Below are positions 40,301-51,753 of a stretch of DNA of 64,000 nucleotides, piece by piece (within the stretch, counting starts at the first letter, position 1; each line of letters starts with the position of its first letter). The stretch covers positions 124,001-188,000 of the forward strand of contig VIIQ02000059.1 in the NCBI GenBank assembly GCA_007449985.2, written 5' to 3'. The notes beneath the pieces were generated by a model. It made no database searches. It was not told the DNA's origin and was given only the letters and a program-made list of their open reading frames with translations. The translations under genes and the position numbers were made by a program. Source of the stretch: Desmodesmus armatus. Its lineage: Eukaryota > Chlorophyta > Chlorophyceae > Sphaeropleales > Scenedesmaceae.

Positions 40301-43300
40301 TTGACTCAGTAACAGACACAAACAGGGAATATTTACATGTACAGGAATTTGAAGAGATGACAGCAAGTCCCACTGCTTCAATGCAATGCTGTTTTAGGCC
40401 TGACTCCCTTTGGCTGTCTGGCTCACAAACCAGTATACTTGACAAAGCTCACTTGGAAGGTTCCAGGGGAGGCGAACCCCCCACCAGCTGGCCACACACG
40501 TCAGCCAAGTAAAGTCACTTGTTTTTGCTGTGCATCTGTTCTTTGTCTGCAGCTGGTGTGGCAGGCATTGGTCAGCCTGCATGACCTGGCCAAGGAGATG
40601 TACGGGGAGGCAGCTGTGGCGGCAGGTATGTTGCATCTCACACTTTGATGAGCCATGAAGGAACCTCATGCCGAGTCAACTCCGGAAGTTGACAGGGTGC
40701 TCAGGCATGTGCTTCACTCAATGGCTGCTGTAGGGGCGAGCTAGGTGGTCATGCTTTCTCTCTCCTCATACTATGAACGGTCTCACCTCACCCCAGTGTG
40801 TTCTGTTTTTTGCTGCTGCAGTGGCCTCAGCTGTGACCGCAGGCGGCGCAGCTGCAACGGCCGCAGGCGCTGCTGCTGCTGAGACCACAGGTGCTGCTGC
40901 AGCAGCTGCAGGAAGCGCAAGCGCCAACCCTGCAGGGCCAAGCAGCCAGTGTGCCGCACTGCCGTGCAGCAATCCTGCAGAGGCAGCCGGCTGCAGCTCA
41001 GAAGCTGCTGCTGCAGCCACAGCTGCAAGCACCTTGCTGGCACTATCACAGAGTGTGACCCTGCTGACGCCCCAGCTCAGCATCGCACCCCTGGATCTCA
41101 CAGGTGCTGCCCAGCTGATGCTGCCGTCCAGCACCGCAGCTATGGACCCTGCAGCTGGTGCCAGCCTTGGCTCAGTGGAAGCAGCAGCCACCGCTGCCTT
41201 CAAGCTGGTGCTGCAGTCCTACAGCACACCCCAGGACCCCGCTGTTGCTGCTGCTGCAGCAAGCGCTGCCATGGGCGATACCACTCAGTTGCTGCTGCCG
41301 TCTAGTACCGCAGCCCACTCCACAGCTGGTGCCAGCCCCAGCATGGCAGGAGCAGCAGCCGCTGATGCTAGCGGAGAGGCCCTCAAGCTGATGCTGCAGT
41401 CCTGCATCGCAGCGCCAGACCCAACAGGTGCTTCTGCAGCCGCAGCTGTCACATGTCTTGCCACCCAGCTGACGCTGCCGTCCAGCACCGCAGCCCTGGA
41501 CTCCACAGCTGGTGCCAGCCACAGCACCGGCCTCAGCACGGCAGGAGCAGCAGCCACAACAGCCAGCAGTGATGCTCCCCAGGTGATGCTGCCGTCCAGC
41601 ACCGCAGCCCTACACTCCACAGCTACTGCCAGCCCCGACATGGTGGACGCAGCCACCATAGCGGCCAGTGCAGAGGGCCCCCAGCTGATGCTGCAGTCCT
41701 GCATCGCAGCCCCAGACGCCGCAGGTGCTGCAGCAGCCAGCACTGCCAGCATTGATGCTCCAAAGCTGCTGCAGCAGGTCAGCCGCGCGGCGCTGGCTCC
41801 CATGGCTGCTGCCAGCCCCAGCACCATGGTGACCGCAGCAGGCGCCGCTGCTACCGGAGATGCCTGCAAGTTGGTGCTGCAGTCCTACAGCACAGCCCCA
41901 GACCCCACAAGTGCTGCTGCAGGCACAGCTGCCAGCGGTGACACCCCCACGCGGATGCAGCAGGTCTGCAGTGTGGTCCTAGACCCCATGGCTGCTGCCA
42001 GCCCCAGTATGGCAGGTGCAGCAGCAGCTGCAGCTGCTGCTGCTGCCACCAACAACCAGCAGCCTGCAGACGTGACAGCTGACCAGGCGGTGGCAGCAGC
42101 AGCAGCAACAGCAACGCGCCCTTTCCAGCTGGCAGCTGACGAAGGTGGCGCTGCTGCAACCCAGGCAGCTCTGGCTGTTCTGAGCAGTCCTGCTGCTTCT
42201 GCCAAAAGAAGTGTGCGCCGCTTCTCCCGCGTGCTCACCCGCAGTGCAGCAGCAGCACAGAAGAAAACTGCAGAAGGTGCCAGTGCTGCTGAAACGGCAA
42301 CAGCAGCAGCAGCGGCGGCAGCTGGCCTGGGGCGTGTCCTGCGCAGCAGGGTCAGCAAGAAGGCTGGGGTGAAAGGGGAGTCACCGGCCGGCAACCGGCA
42401 GGCAGCCAGGGGCAAGCCCATCAGACAGCTGCGGGGTGTAGGCCATGAGACAGGGGAGGTTGGTGGGCAGGGTGATGCCAGTGTTGGGTCTTCCACAGCA
42501 GCAGCAGCAGCACGCCCACAGACACGCTCATGCCAGGCACAAGCAGCAACCGCGGCGATAGCAAAGGCAGTGCCAACAGCAGTGGCGGCAGCAGCAGCAT
42601 TGGCGGCAGCGGTGGACCGCCCTGCAGACATGCTAGCTGGCAGCAGTGCAGAGGGCTGTGCTGAGCCAGCTGCCAGGGTTGCAGCAGAGAAAAACAGTGG
42701 TGGCATGCTGCAGCAGCAGAATGAGGGAGCAGCAGCGATCGCAGGCATGGCTGGCCAGCAGGTCGCAGCAGCGGCTGATGCTGTTCAGGCTGTGGCTGCC
42801 GAGCCAGTCAAGGCAGCACCCCCTGCAGAGCCCTCAGCTTTGGTGGCTCCTGCTGCGGCAGCAGCTGCAGCAGGGTCATCCAGTGCCACATCACGCCTGG
42901 AGGCTGAGCTCATGCGCGTGCACGCAGCACTGTGCGACAAGTACGGGGAGGCACCTGCGCTTGAGGTGGTGACAGCGCTGCTTGAGGAGTGCTGCTCCGT
43001 GCTGTCGCCTGGCAGCTCCTGCAAGGTCAAGGACGACCTCAGCAGCAGTAGCAGCCAAGTCCAGCTGGACAACCTTGGTAACAGCAGAAGCCTGAAGAAG
43101 TGCTCACAGAAGCTGCCAGCATCAGACCCTGCTGTTGCGCTGGAGATTGTGGAGGGCAGGAAGACAACGGTGAAGGTGGTCATGCTCAAGCAGCAGCAAC
43201 AGCAGCACCAAAAGAAGAAGCCCAAGGCGACCCAGCAGCAGCAGCAGCACCTCCAGGCACGCACACGCATATGGCTGCTGACGCTGCTGGCTGTCCAGGC

Positions 43301-43379
43301 CACCAAGGTCAGGGCAAAAGGCAAGGATGGCAAGAGCTACCACGACCTGGTTGCTGCCATCCTGAAGCTGCCAGTTTGA
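37317..43379 (+). CDS. Unrecognised Ala-rich protein with KEN box
   Basis: Eight exons with consistent phases: 37317-37860, 38057-38166, 38576-38645, 39093-39184, 39608-39665, 40013-40128, 40553-40625, 40822-43379; 1,206 residues with no frame break. The N-terminus (1-181) is basic and Gln/Ala-rich, with a KEN motif at 83-85 (LVGKENHIS) and Lys/Arg clusters that look nuclear-targeting, then an acidic stretch. Exons 2-7 encode a predicted helical region without low complexity (SLAASHLSKIRQGLPAYIQA, YVPTGTRLLADLKAFASAYG, LVSLHDLAKEMYGEAA), the most likely conserved domain. The last exon is Ala/Thr/Ser-rich, contains a long repeat region, a basic stretch (about 42200-42440) and a final helical segment rich in Gln and Lys. 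KEN boxes mark anaphase-promoting-complex substrates, so a cell-cycle or chromosome role is possible but only inferred. Confidence 0.75.
41089..42030 (+). repeat. Coding repeat region in the Ala-rich protein
   Basis: Alternating imperfect units of about 35-45 residues: one type contains LMLPSSTAALDSTAGASPS, the other LMLQSCIAAPD or LVLQSYSTAPDP. At least eight units are visible. They share DNA as well as protein sequence, so they arose by duplication within the exon. Confidence 0.75.
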
Positions 43380-44562
43380 ATTCTACAGCAGCAGCAGCTG
43401 CGGCAGCGTGTCAGGCTAGTGATCATCATGGTATATGGATGATAATGTATGCCTCTGTGCGTAAGGCCGCTGCTGCACACACCCACAACATTTATGTTGA
43501 CAGCTTTGGTTCGTGTGGGGGCTTGACGTAGTGGAGCTCCACCTAGGTGAGGCAGGTCAGCCTCAAGCCGTTGTCAGGTTGCCTCGTCTGGGTTGCTTGG
43601 TTGCAGGGTACTGCCAACTCGCCAGGGTACTACTATGGCATACCCTGCATCATGCGTCATCATGACACGGTGCGACAGTACCCGGCCCGGTGCATCGTGT
43701 GTGTATGTGTTACTGCACGAGCGGGTCTCTGCTCAGCACCCAGTGGAGGTGGTTGTTGGCTGGAATAGGTGCTTCGCGTACTTGGCCTTGGCAGGCTCAA
43801 TTACTTTGGTGGTATGGCAGTGTCAGGAGTTTGCAGCTCGAGCCGTGGCAGGCAGTGAAGTAGGCAAGCATGCCTTGTATGTAGGTTGAATCACTCGCTT
43901 GCAATTGCTAGCATGAAGTTGGTCATGGCCATGCGTGCTTCATTGCTGGAGCTTGAGTGTGTTGCGGGAGCAGGTGCTGTACGCCGCATGTTTGCCTGCC
44001 TCCCAGCTCTGGGAAGTGTGCCACATGATGCAGGATGACACCGCCTGAAGAGGCTGGTATTGGTGCATCTTTGGTACAGTCTGACATAGTGCATCCAATG
44101 CGAAGTTCGCATGTTGTCTGGGCGTGGTGTGTTCGTGCCGCTATTGTATCCTGCTTTGCGATGCAGGTCATGGGGTCATGCAATGTTGTTGTAACATTCG
44201 TGCATGTTCTGATTCTGGTCTGAGGCATTAAAACAGCATGTATACACCCACCCAACAACACAGTTTGGTGGGCCTAGGGGGTCTGTACTGTTACAGGGTC
44301 AAAGTCAGTGTGGCAGGTGCTACTGTCTCACCGAGAATGCTAGGGGTACCAACAAATAAACATGCAGGGGCCAAGACCATCCCAATGTCGCAGGACAGGC
44401 CTCACAAACTGCGTTGGGTACCTGTGATGGCATGCATGGCCCAGGCCCACCTCTTGCATACATGACCAGATGGCTTGTTGCTGCCAGCTGCTGCAAATTC
44501 CCCTACTGCTGAGTTGAGGCTTGCATGTTTGCTTATCACTTTCAAGGGAGACTTGAATCGGC
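43380..44562. other. Downstream intergenic region
   Basis: No recognisable gene. Short frames at 43547-43889 and 43923-44261 overlap on opposite strands and show no domain. Confidence 0.4.
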
Positions 44563-44776
44563 TATGTGGGCTGAGGTTGGTTCACTGCAACAGCTGGGCA
44601 AGTATGCTTCAGAACCAAGCAACCTGTCCAGCTGCTGCTGCTGTCCGAGACTGCCACGGGGAGGCCGCCCACACCAGCTCGTCGACTAGTAATTACAATA
44701 CTCACCACTATTGACAATATTCACAACTATACACTGTGCTGAAGCCATGTTGTTTGCCTACTGCCAGGAGCACTTG

Positions 44777-44847
44777 AGGGGTCCCTTGGTCGCGGACGGC
44801 ATACACCGCCTCAGCTGCTTTACAGCTTGGCGTATTAGCCGAAGGGG
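44777..44847 (-). repeat. Shared 70-bp core, copy in segment A
   Basis: The reverse complement (CCCCTTCGGCTAATACGCCA, AAGCAGCTGAGGCGGTGTAT, GCCGTCCG) is nearly the same as part of every unit of the satellite at 54.4-58.6 kb. The satellite therefore contains a piece of an older dispersed repeat. Confidence 0.8.
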
Positions 44848-45342
44848 AAGCACTGATCAGCACTAAGTGCTGCTGAGCGCTCTCACAACTCGAGCACCGG
44901 ACAACAAGCTCGAGAAGCGTTCCCTCCAGGAGTATATGATTTCCGGCCATGAGCCGGAAACCTGTGGCCCCTGTGTCACTCCGACGACTTGATCCACACG
45001 CATGACGCATGAAGGGTCGTTTGGCAAGCAGCTCGCACAGGGCAAAGGGCGGAGCTCGGGTCGAGAATGCCCAATGCCGCTGTGAAGCTTCATGCTAAGC
45101 AGTAGGCTGTCCCCAACATGACTTGGAAACTTATGGGCTAGGGGCACTATTTATGGCCCCGGCTCAGTGCGCAACAACGCCTGACGACTCAACTCTGAGT
45201 CTTGAGTCACTGAGTCCGGCTGGCTCAGCCAGTAGAATAGTGTCTATCAGTAAAAGCAATAAAGCACAGCGTTTTCGTTCTTTGCTTTGAGGCGTTTTGT
45301 AACTATACCGGTACTGAGCAGTGGCGAATTGAGGCGGTGTTG

Positions 45343-45613
45343 GGGGTCCACCACAAACCTAAGACCAGGGGGGGGACGCCAAATATGCTGCAACCCCTCT
45401 CCCTGTGTCAATTTTAGGCTGTTTGGCGCACAGACCCCTCCCCCTGTGTCGGTTTTAGGCTGTTGTTAGGTACTGCTGCTCCCCCCCTGGGACAGGCCGC
45501 TGCACCCCTCCCCCCCTCTGAAAAATAGGCTCGTTCTCCGATTGACCCCTCCCCCCCTCCGAAGAATAGGCTGTGCGTCCCCCTCCCCCTGGCCTTGAGT
45601 TTGTGGTGGACCC
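45343..45613. mobile_element. GGGGTCC inverted-repeat element 1, 271 bp, TTG TSD
   Basis: It starts GGGGTCCACCACAAAC and ends with the reverse complement GTTTGTGGTGGACCCC, with about 40 bp of imperfect inverted repeat. The direct repeat TTG flanks both sides (45340-45342, 45614-45616). The same place in segment B lacks the element. The interior is C-rich with repeated CCCCTCCCCC and TTTTAGGCTGTT motifs and no frame. A 3-bp duplication and G-rich termini resemble PIF/Harbinger-type MITEs. Confidence 0.8.
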
Positions 45614-45840
45614 CTTGCTGGCATTTGCTTCTATGCCTCCAGGGCACAGCTCAGCCTCAACAAGCAACTTGACCTGTTGGATGGCTGACAGGTCCAATAC
45701 AGCTGCTACATCTTTCGGTGGAGGATATGTTGGCACAGGTGCAGGTGCTCCAGCGCACTGCTGGATCCAGCACTTCTTCTGTCAGAAGCAGTCCTTCTAA
45801 TGACTTGGCCGGGTGGAGGCGCACGACCTTGACACATGAC

Positions 45841-46103
45841 GCTCATGCTGTGCAGCTATCACACTTCAAAACACACAGCGGGAGTGAATAGTGATTTACA
45901 TCAGATGATGTTATTGCCCCACCACACCCTGGTGCTCGAACAGTCCAACAAAGGGGGTGTATCTGTAACTTGTTTCGTTCAGCCATCACCTCGTCCAGTC
46001 ACAACATCAAGCAATGGGAATTCAACAATGTGCAAATCAGTGGCACTGTGACATCTGTACATGGACAGCTGCCAGCCAGCAACACCGTGTGCACGCAAGT
46101 GTG
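45841..46103. other. Short unassigned spacer
   Basis: AT-richer sequence between two copies of the GGGGTCC element; no gene or RNA seen. Confidence 0.35.
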
Positions 46104-46355
46104 GGGGTCCACCACAAACCCAAGGGGGGGGGGGACGCACAGCTTGTTTTTTTGCAGGGGGATAGAGGTCAACACCAACTGGAGGGGGTTCAGGGGTTCA
46201 GCGGTCCCATCCATAAGGGGGGAGCAGCAGCACCCAAGAACAGCCTCAGCTGACACGGGGGAGGGGTCTGTGCGCAACAGCCTAGAAGGGACACAGGGGA
46301 GGGGTAGAGGCATACTTGGGGTCCCCCCCCTGCTCTTAGATTTGCGCTGGACCCC
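46104..46355. mobile_element. GGGGTCC inverted-repeat element 2, 252 bp, GTG TSD
   Basis: Starts GGGGTCCACCACAAACC and ends TTTGCGCTGGACCCC, flanked by GTG on both sides (46101-46103, 46356-46358). Its interior is the inverted counterpart of element 1 (GACACGGGGGAGGGGTCTGTGC against GCACAGACCCCTCCCCCTGT), so the two are in opposite orientation. Confidence 0.78.
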
Positions 46356-47247
46356 GTGCAACTTGAAGGTACTCATTGGTGGGCCCTCAGCAGTGTCAGT
46401 CCCTTCAGGGGCTTGGACACAAGTGCCTGAACTGCACTGACTGGCTGAGGGCTCAGGCACTGATTCAGTCCTCTTCGATCAGTTGTTGCAAAATTTGCGA
46501 TGTAGCCTCCCTGCCAACACAGGGTTTGAGCACATTGCCGCAATGCGGCCGGGGCGCTCAAATTAGGTGCCCTCATTTAGGTCAGCCGGTTGGCTCTCAA
46601 CTCTGGCTTTTTAGCGGGGGCGCGCAGCTGGTTTTGTGGTCGCAGCACATTTGTCAGGCGTTTTGGCTGCCATTAAGTGTATGGTTTTGGGGTGCATGCA
46701 GTTGCGCAACTTGCTTTGAAAGCACTGCCTTGTGGCCGTATTGTGTGCAGCATCAGTCGTGGCCCACGCAGTGTGGTCAATCGTGAACATTCTGGTTGCA
46801 TCAAGACGTTTAGTAGAGCCACCTGCATTGCAGGGGTACATGTTTTGCACATACTGCTCTACAGCTGCCAGCACCACCATTGGAGCTGTGCACCCCATCA
46901 CGGTGGTGACTTTGGTGGTTTGCGTCTTAGGTATGGCTTGCTGTGGTACGTCAGTCTTGTGCTGTGGTACATGTCACATGTACCATGACGCACACATGAT
47001 GTGTGCGTCTTTCTTGTTGGGGACTGGTGCTATCACGGGAGCCTCGCCAAGTCTTTCCAAATATTTCCTGCTCTGTGATGTAAACGCAGAATGTCCCCAC
47101 TCCAAGCGTTTCAGCTTTCACCAACCCCCAAACTGCACCAAGTGTTGCTGCCCAGCACCACAATCGTAGCTGGTAGGGGTGTGCTTCGCAATGCAGTGCC
47201 AACAGTGCCACCTAACCCCCACACCTGCACCCAGTGCTGCTGCTATG
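46356..47247. other. Unassigned spacer with minus-strand frame
   Basis: A minus-strand frame at 46611-46901 (96 residues) and a plus frame at 46732-47169 overlap; neither shows a recognised domain. Nothing else supported. Confidence 0.35.
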
Positions 47248-48205
47248 TATGTGGGCTAAGGTTGGTTCACTGCAAACAGCTGGGCAAGCGTGCTTGTGGA
47301 TTCAAGCAATCTGCAACCTGCGCAGGTTGCTGCCCAGCTGCTGCAGTTATCCGAGACTGCCACGTGGCACGGGGAGGCCGCCCACACCAGTCTCATCTAA
47401 TAAGACACTATGCTAATCTCAAGACTAAAGCCATATTGGTGGTCTACTACCAGGAGCACGTGAGGGGTCCCTTTGTCGCGGACGGCATACACCGCCTCAG
47501 CTGCTTCACAGCTTGGCGCATTAGCCGAAGGGGGGGCATCGATCAGCACGAGAGTGCTGCTGGAGTGCCCTAGCTTCCCGAGCACCGGACAATCAAGCTC
47601 GGGAAGCGTTCCCTCAGGAGTACATGACCCCTGTGTTACTCCGACGACTTGCTTCACACACGCATGAAGGGCCGTTTGGCAAGCATGCCACAGGGCGCAG
47701 GACGGAGCAGAGATGCCCAACGCCATTGTGAGCTTTTTGCTAAGCAGTAGACCAAACAACAATACCTTGCCATGTAAGAACTATTGTGAGAAGGTTATAA
47801 TAAGCGCGGTGGCTGGTATGGGGCTGGAAGGAGCTGTTTATAAGGGTCGGGTCCTGTGGGTAACAACGGCGCACTCAACTCTGAGTACTGAGTGAGTTGA
47901 GTGACTTGAGTCTGGTTTGCCGAACAACGACACGTGGACCGAAAGATGCGGGGGAACAAATTCGCGTCACATTTATTGCTGTTTCGTAAATTTGTTTGAG
48001 GTCCTGCCGGTACTGAGCAGTGTGGGGAACAGCTCAGCATCAACAAGCAAACTGACCGCTGTTGGACGGCTGACATGTCCTGTACAGCTTCACAGCTGTT
48101 ACATTTTCGGTGACGAAAATGTTCGGCACAGGTGCAGGTGCTCCGCAGCACTGTTGGATCCAGCAGTGCTTCTGCTGACACAGCCGGGTGGAGGCATAAG
48201 ACACC
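47248..48205 (+). repeat. Segmental duplication, copy B
   Basis: Counterpart of 44563-45840. It shares the inverted 70-bp core at 47463-47535, the CAACTCTGAGT cluster and the CCGGTACTGAGCAGTG block, and continues directly into CAGCTCAGC where copy A has the element plus some extra bases. Confidence 0.75.
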
Positions 48206-48210
48206 GACCC

Positions 48211-48375
48211 GGGGTCCACCACAAACTTAAGACGGGGGGTGGGGGGGGGGTGGGGGGGGGGGGGGGGAGAGGACGCACAGCTCAACCTTTGCAGGGGGTG
48301 AGAAGTCAAACACCAACACGAGCCTAAATCGTCAGGGGGTGCAGGGGTTCGTCAGGGGGTGTGGGATCAGCTACA
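48211..48375 (+). mobile_element. GGGGTCC element 3, right end missing
   Basis: The left terminus GGGGTCCACCACAAACTTAAG and about 150 bp following (long G-runs, GACGCACAGCT, TTTGCAGGGGG, TCAAACACCAAC) match element 2. No matching right terminus is present, so this copy is truncated. It sits at the end of segment B, where segment A has no insertion. Confidence 0.7.
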
Positions 48376-49561
48376 GGTGCTGACAAGATTGGTGCCCCGC
48401 TGCTGAACGCAGGCGCGCTCATACTCAATACTGGTTGGTTGTGTTGTGAAATTGTGGCGGGTTGAATGTCTGGCGTGGCTCCCCAGGTGGAAGCATGCTC
48501 TATTAGTGCCATTCTTCAAGACAAAGGCAGTGCCAAGATTTGTTTAGACAAATCAACACGCTGATGGGCTGGAGGCATATGTCTTTGCATCCTTATGTGT
48601 TTGGCGCAAGGGGTGTAATTGTCACATGTTTTCATTAAATACTCATGGCATATGGTGGCGTCACAGTGTGTGTGTGTAGGGCGGGGGGGGGGGGGCGACA
48701 GGGGGCCTGAGGCAGCATCGCAAAGCTTAGCAGGTTGGATCCACACTTGATGACAGCAGTTGGTTACACCTGGTTCAAACTGTTCAACAGCTCTGCCATG
48801 GCATGCGGCCCGTACAATACACTCCCAGCTTTGTCACTGCTGTTGACTGCTATGCATTGCCGCCTTTGGAAGGCAGCTTGTATATGCATGGCTTGCCGGG
48901 AAGCCCGGCAGCACAGCCCTGGAACACAACACTATCAATACTTATGCAGCGCATAGCAGGCCCTCAGAATGCCATGATGCTTGGCACTGGGCATGAGTGC
49001 AGCAGGCAGCCATGCAAGGGTGCTGTTCATAAAACTTGTACATGTTGCACATACCATATGCATGCCATGGCATAGTGCAGGGTGATTGTCACCAGTGCCA
49101 GATGTGCACGCACAGCCACTTGGACTGCATCATGCGGCATGCCCCTCAGTCTGAAATCACAAACTACTCTCTACTGTTGCCACCAACCCATTGCATTCTC
49201 TCAGCAATGGCACAATAAACAACCTGGGCCGTAATCAATCACATCACAACACTGTGCAGGACACACATGGCCTGCTTGGGTCGCCCATCAATCCCAACCA
49301 CCTGCTCCGGCCAGGGGTGCGATACCCTGAACTGAACCACACTGAGCATAACCCCTCACGATGAGACCAGTGTGGTCATGCAGCCCTGTTGTCCAAAACA
49401 GGGATATGATAGGTATGCTGAGTGCAAATTCAGCAAGAAAGGAAGCATGCAGGGGTACACAGTTGGATCACTAAGGGGCTCCAAGCCCGGAGCAAAACAG
49501 TCAAGAAATCATCACAACACCCCAGTCACAGGGTGAGCAAGAGCTCAGAACAGTGCTGAGC
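48376..49561. other. Intergenic, nothing supported
   Basis: A frame at 48803-49075 has no known domain. A G-run lies at about 48680-48696. The region from 49080 to 49561 is the downstream flank of the minus-strand Gly-rich gene. Confidence 0.4.
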
Positions 49562-51753
49562 TCACTTCTTGCCCTGGCAGGGGCCCCACAGGGGCTGCAT
49601 GGGGGGCATAGGTGGCATACCAGGCAGCGGCTGCATGGGGGGGAGAGCCCCAGCATTGCAGGGGCCAGTAAAGCCACCAGAGCTACCAGCAGTAGCTGTA
49701 GAGCTAGCAACAGCAGGCTGGCCGTCAGTACCGGTGGCGACAGCATCAGACTTGGCTACTGCAGGCTGGCCATTGTTGCTCACAGCAGTGCTGTCAGACT
49801 TGGCAACTGACTGCTGCAGCTTGCGACCCCAACCGCTGCCGCTGCCAGCACCTGCTGAAGCCTGAGCCCAGCTGTTGCTGCCACCACCCCAGGGACCACC
49901 AAAGCTACCAGAGCCAGCGCCAGCATTGGCCTGAGACCAGGAGTTGCTGTAGCCACCACCCCCACCAGGGTAGCCTCCAAAGCCCCCATACCCGCCCCAC
50001 TGCACCTTCTGTGCTCCGTTGACACCCATCAGCTTGCGACCCCAACCACCACTGCCAGCACCTGCTGCTGCATTCGCAAAGGACTGGCTGCCGCCGCCCC
50101 AGGGACCACCAAAAGAGCCAGAACCAGCGTTAGCTTGCGCCCAGGAGTTGCTGCTGCTGTAGCCGCCACCAGGGTAGCCGCCCCAGCCGCCGTATCCACC
50201 CCACTGGGCCTTCTGTGCGCTCTGGATGTTGTCTGTGCCCATCAATTTACGACCCCAGCCGCCCCAGCCACCACCACCGTAGGGGCGGTAGCCGCCACCA
50301 CCACCAAAGCCACCTGAGAAAAGCATGGCAGGCAGGAAAGAAAACATGACATATGAATAAGTTTCCATGCACGAGTGTCTGGCAGAAGGTGCGGGCTATT
50401 GAGGCGGCGTGCAGATGTTGTGCACAATGTGTGAGCAGAATTCAAGCAAGGCTCACAAGATTGGCCGGAGGCCAGCAGGCTGGATGAACACAAGTCCCGT
50501 CATCATGCCAGCAAGCTGTGATGCTGTTGTCAGATGTAGCTAGGCAGGTTTCTGTGACAGGGCACAATGCTTTTGAATCGCATCACTGGGAACAACTACT
50601 CGGCGAGCTAAGTGGACGCACCTCCGAAAGACTGCGACTGTGCCTGGGCCTGAGCTTGAGCTGCAGAAGCAAGGCAAGGGCAGAATGGCAGTCATGCAAG
50701 TGTCAGAATTGTGGGTTCAGCATCAGCAATGCAATCACAGCTCATGAAGCTGGTCAGCTCATGATGCCAGCAGTGGTGTACTGCCAGAGCCTTGACATGA
50801 GGTGCGACAGGCAGATGCTTGTCACAGAATACTGTAGCAAGTCACGACCAACCTGGCAAATGTTCATGGCTATGTGCAGAGGCCCACACAAGGCAGCCTT
50901 CATGAAGCATGATAGCATGATCATGCACAGCACAGACATGACGGTCTCAGTTTTCTTAGTGTCAATCCAAGCACTCACCCTGTGAGCCGCTGCCGCCCCA
51001 ACCACCCCATCCACCGGACTGTGCTTGTGCCTGGGCCTGAGCCTGTGACTGGGAGCCACTCCCTCCCCAGCCACCCCACTGCAGGAGGTTGCGAGACGCA
51101 TCAGCAGGCTTGCCAGTGGACTCTGTGGTACAGAAGCAGTGCAAGCGAGTGACACAGCAGCACAGGCATTTTGCAATAGAGAAGGTATGGTGAGATGCTC
51201 ATAAGTGGGCGGGCAATGATCGTAGGACCTGCAAGAATGCTGCTGGGTGCGCCTGCTGATGATGATCATGGCGGGCAACCCATGGCAATCAGTTGTTGGT
51301 TCGCTGGGCAATACAGCTATGCTGGCCGTTACCACGTCAAATATATTAGTTTTACTGTATGACGCTGATGCACCACGCAAGCCCGCCTCGGCCCTTGAAC
51401 AGATGTACGGCAGCGAAGCGGCGAACCAAGCGCTCACCAGGGGTCGTCAGCGTGAGACTGGACGTTTTTGCAGCACCTTCAGCAAATGCCGTGGTGGCCA
51501 GACCTGCAAGAAGCAGCAGTGGGTGCAGCAAAATCAATGTCAATTGACAGGTGCACCTATCTCCACCAGAAGCATTTGGTGCCTCACAGATGCACTTGGT
51601 TGTTTAGTGTCAAAGCAGTGGGGGTTTCTCTCCCTGCATTTGTGGACAGTCAGCTCAAGGCCAGACCAGAAATCCTTGAGCAGCTGCTGTATTGCTGATC
51701 CTGGCTGAATGAGGCTTACCAGCCACCACCAGCAGCGCCAAAAGCTTGTTCAT
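49562..51753 (-). CDS. Secreted glycine-rich protein with RKLM repeats
   Basis: Five exons: 51753-51720, 51503-51477, 51122-50979, 50660-50622, 50313-49562, all splitting codons after base 1 with GT-AG ends; 331 residues. The signal peptide (MNKLLALLVVAGLATTAFA, cleavage before EESTGK) is completed only by joining exons 1 and 2. The mature protein is rich in Gly, Trp, Tyr, Ser and Gln (GGWGGSGSQ, GGYGGWGGYPGGG, SWAQANAGSGSFGGPWGGG). Two large units each begin GWGRKLMG and a third GWGRKLQ starts the tail, which contains Ala/Val/Ser repeats (GQPAVAKSD) and a Pro/Met-rich end with two Cys. It probably belongs to the cell wall or extracellular matrix. The repeated basic RKLM might be cleaved by a subtilase, by analogy with plant propeptides; that is inference. 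Exon 4 (39 nt, QAQAQAQSQSFG) resembles a segment of exon 3. Confidence 0.82.

Larger units (their letters stand above)
44563..45840 (+). repeat. Segmental duplication, copy A
   Basis: Aligns in the same orientation with 47248-48205 over most of its length (GGTTGGTTCACTGCAA, CGAGACTGCCACG, GAGGCCGCCCACACCAG, CAACTCTGAGT, CCGGTACTGAGCAGTG, CAGGTGCAGGTGCTCC). Copy A is longer because it holds the element at 45343-45613. No gene is recognised within it. Confidence 0.75.

Noticed and set aside
40766..42748. Minus-strand Ala-rich frames opposite the last exon at 40822-43379
   Set aside because: They are shadows of an Ala-rich GC-biased exon; the plus-strand frame is joined by seven upstream exons in consistent phase.
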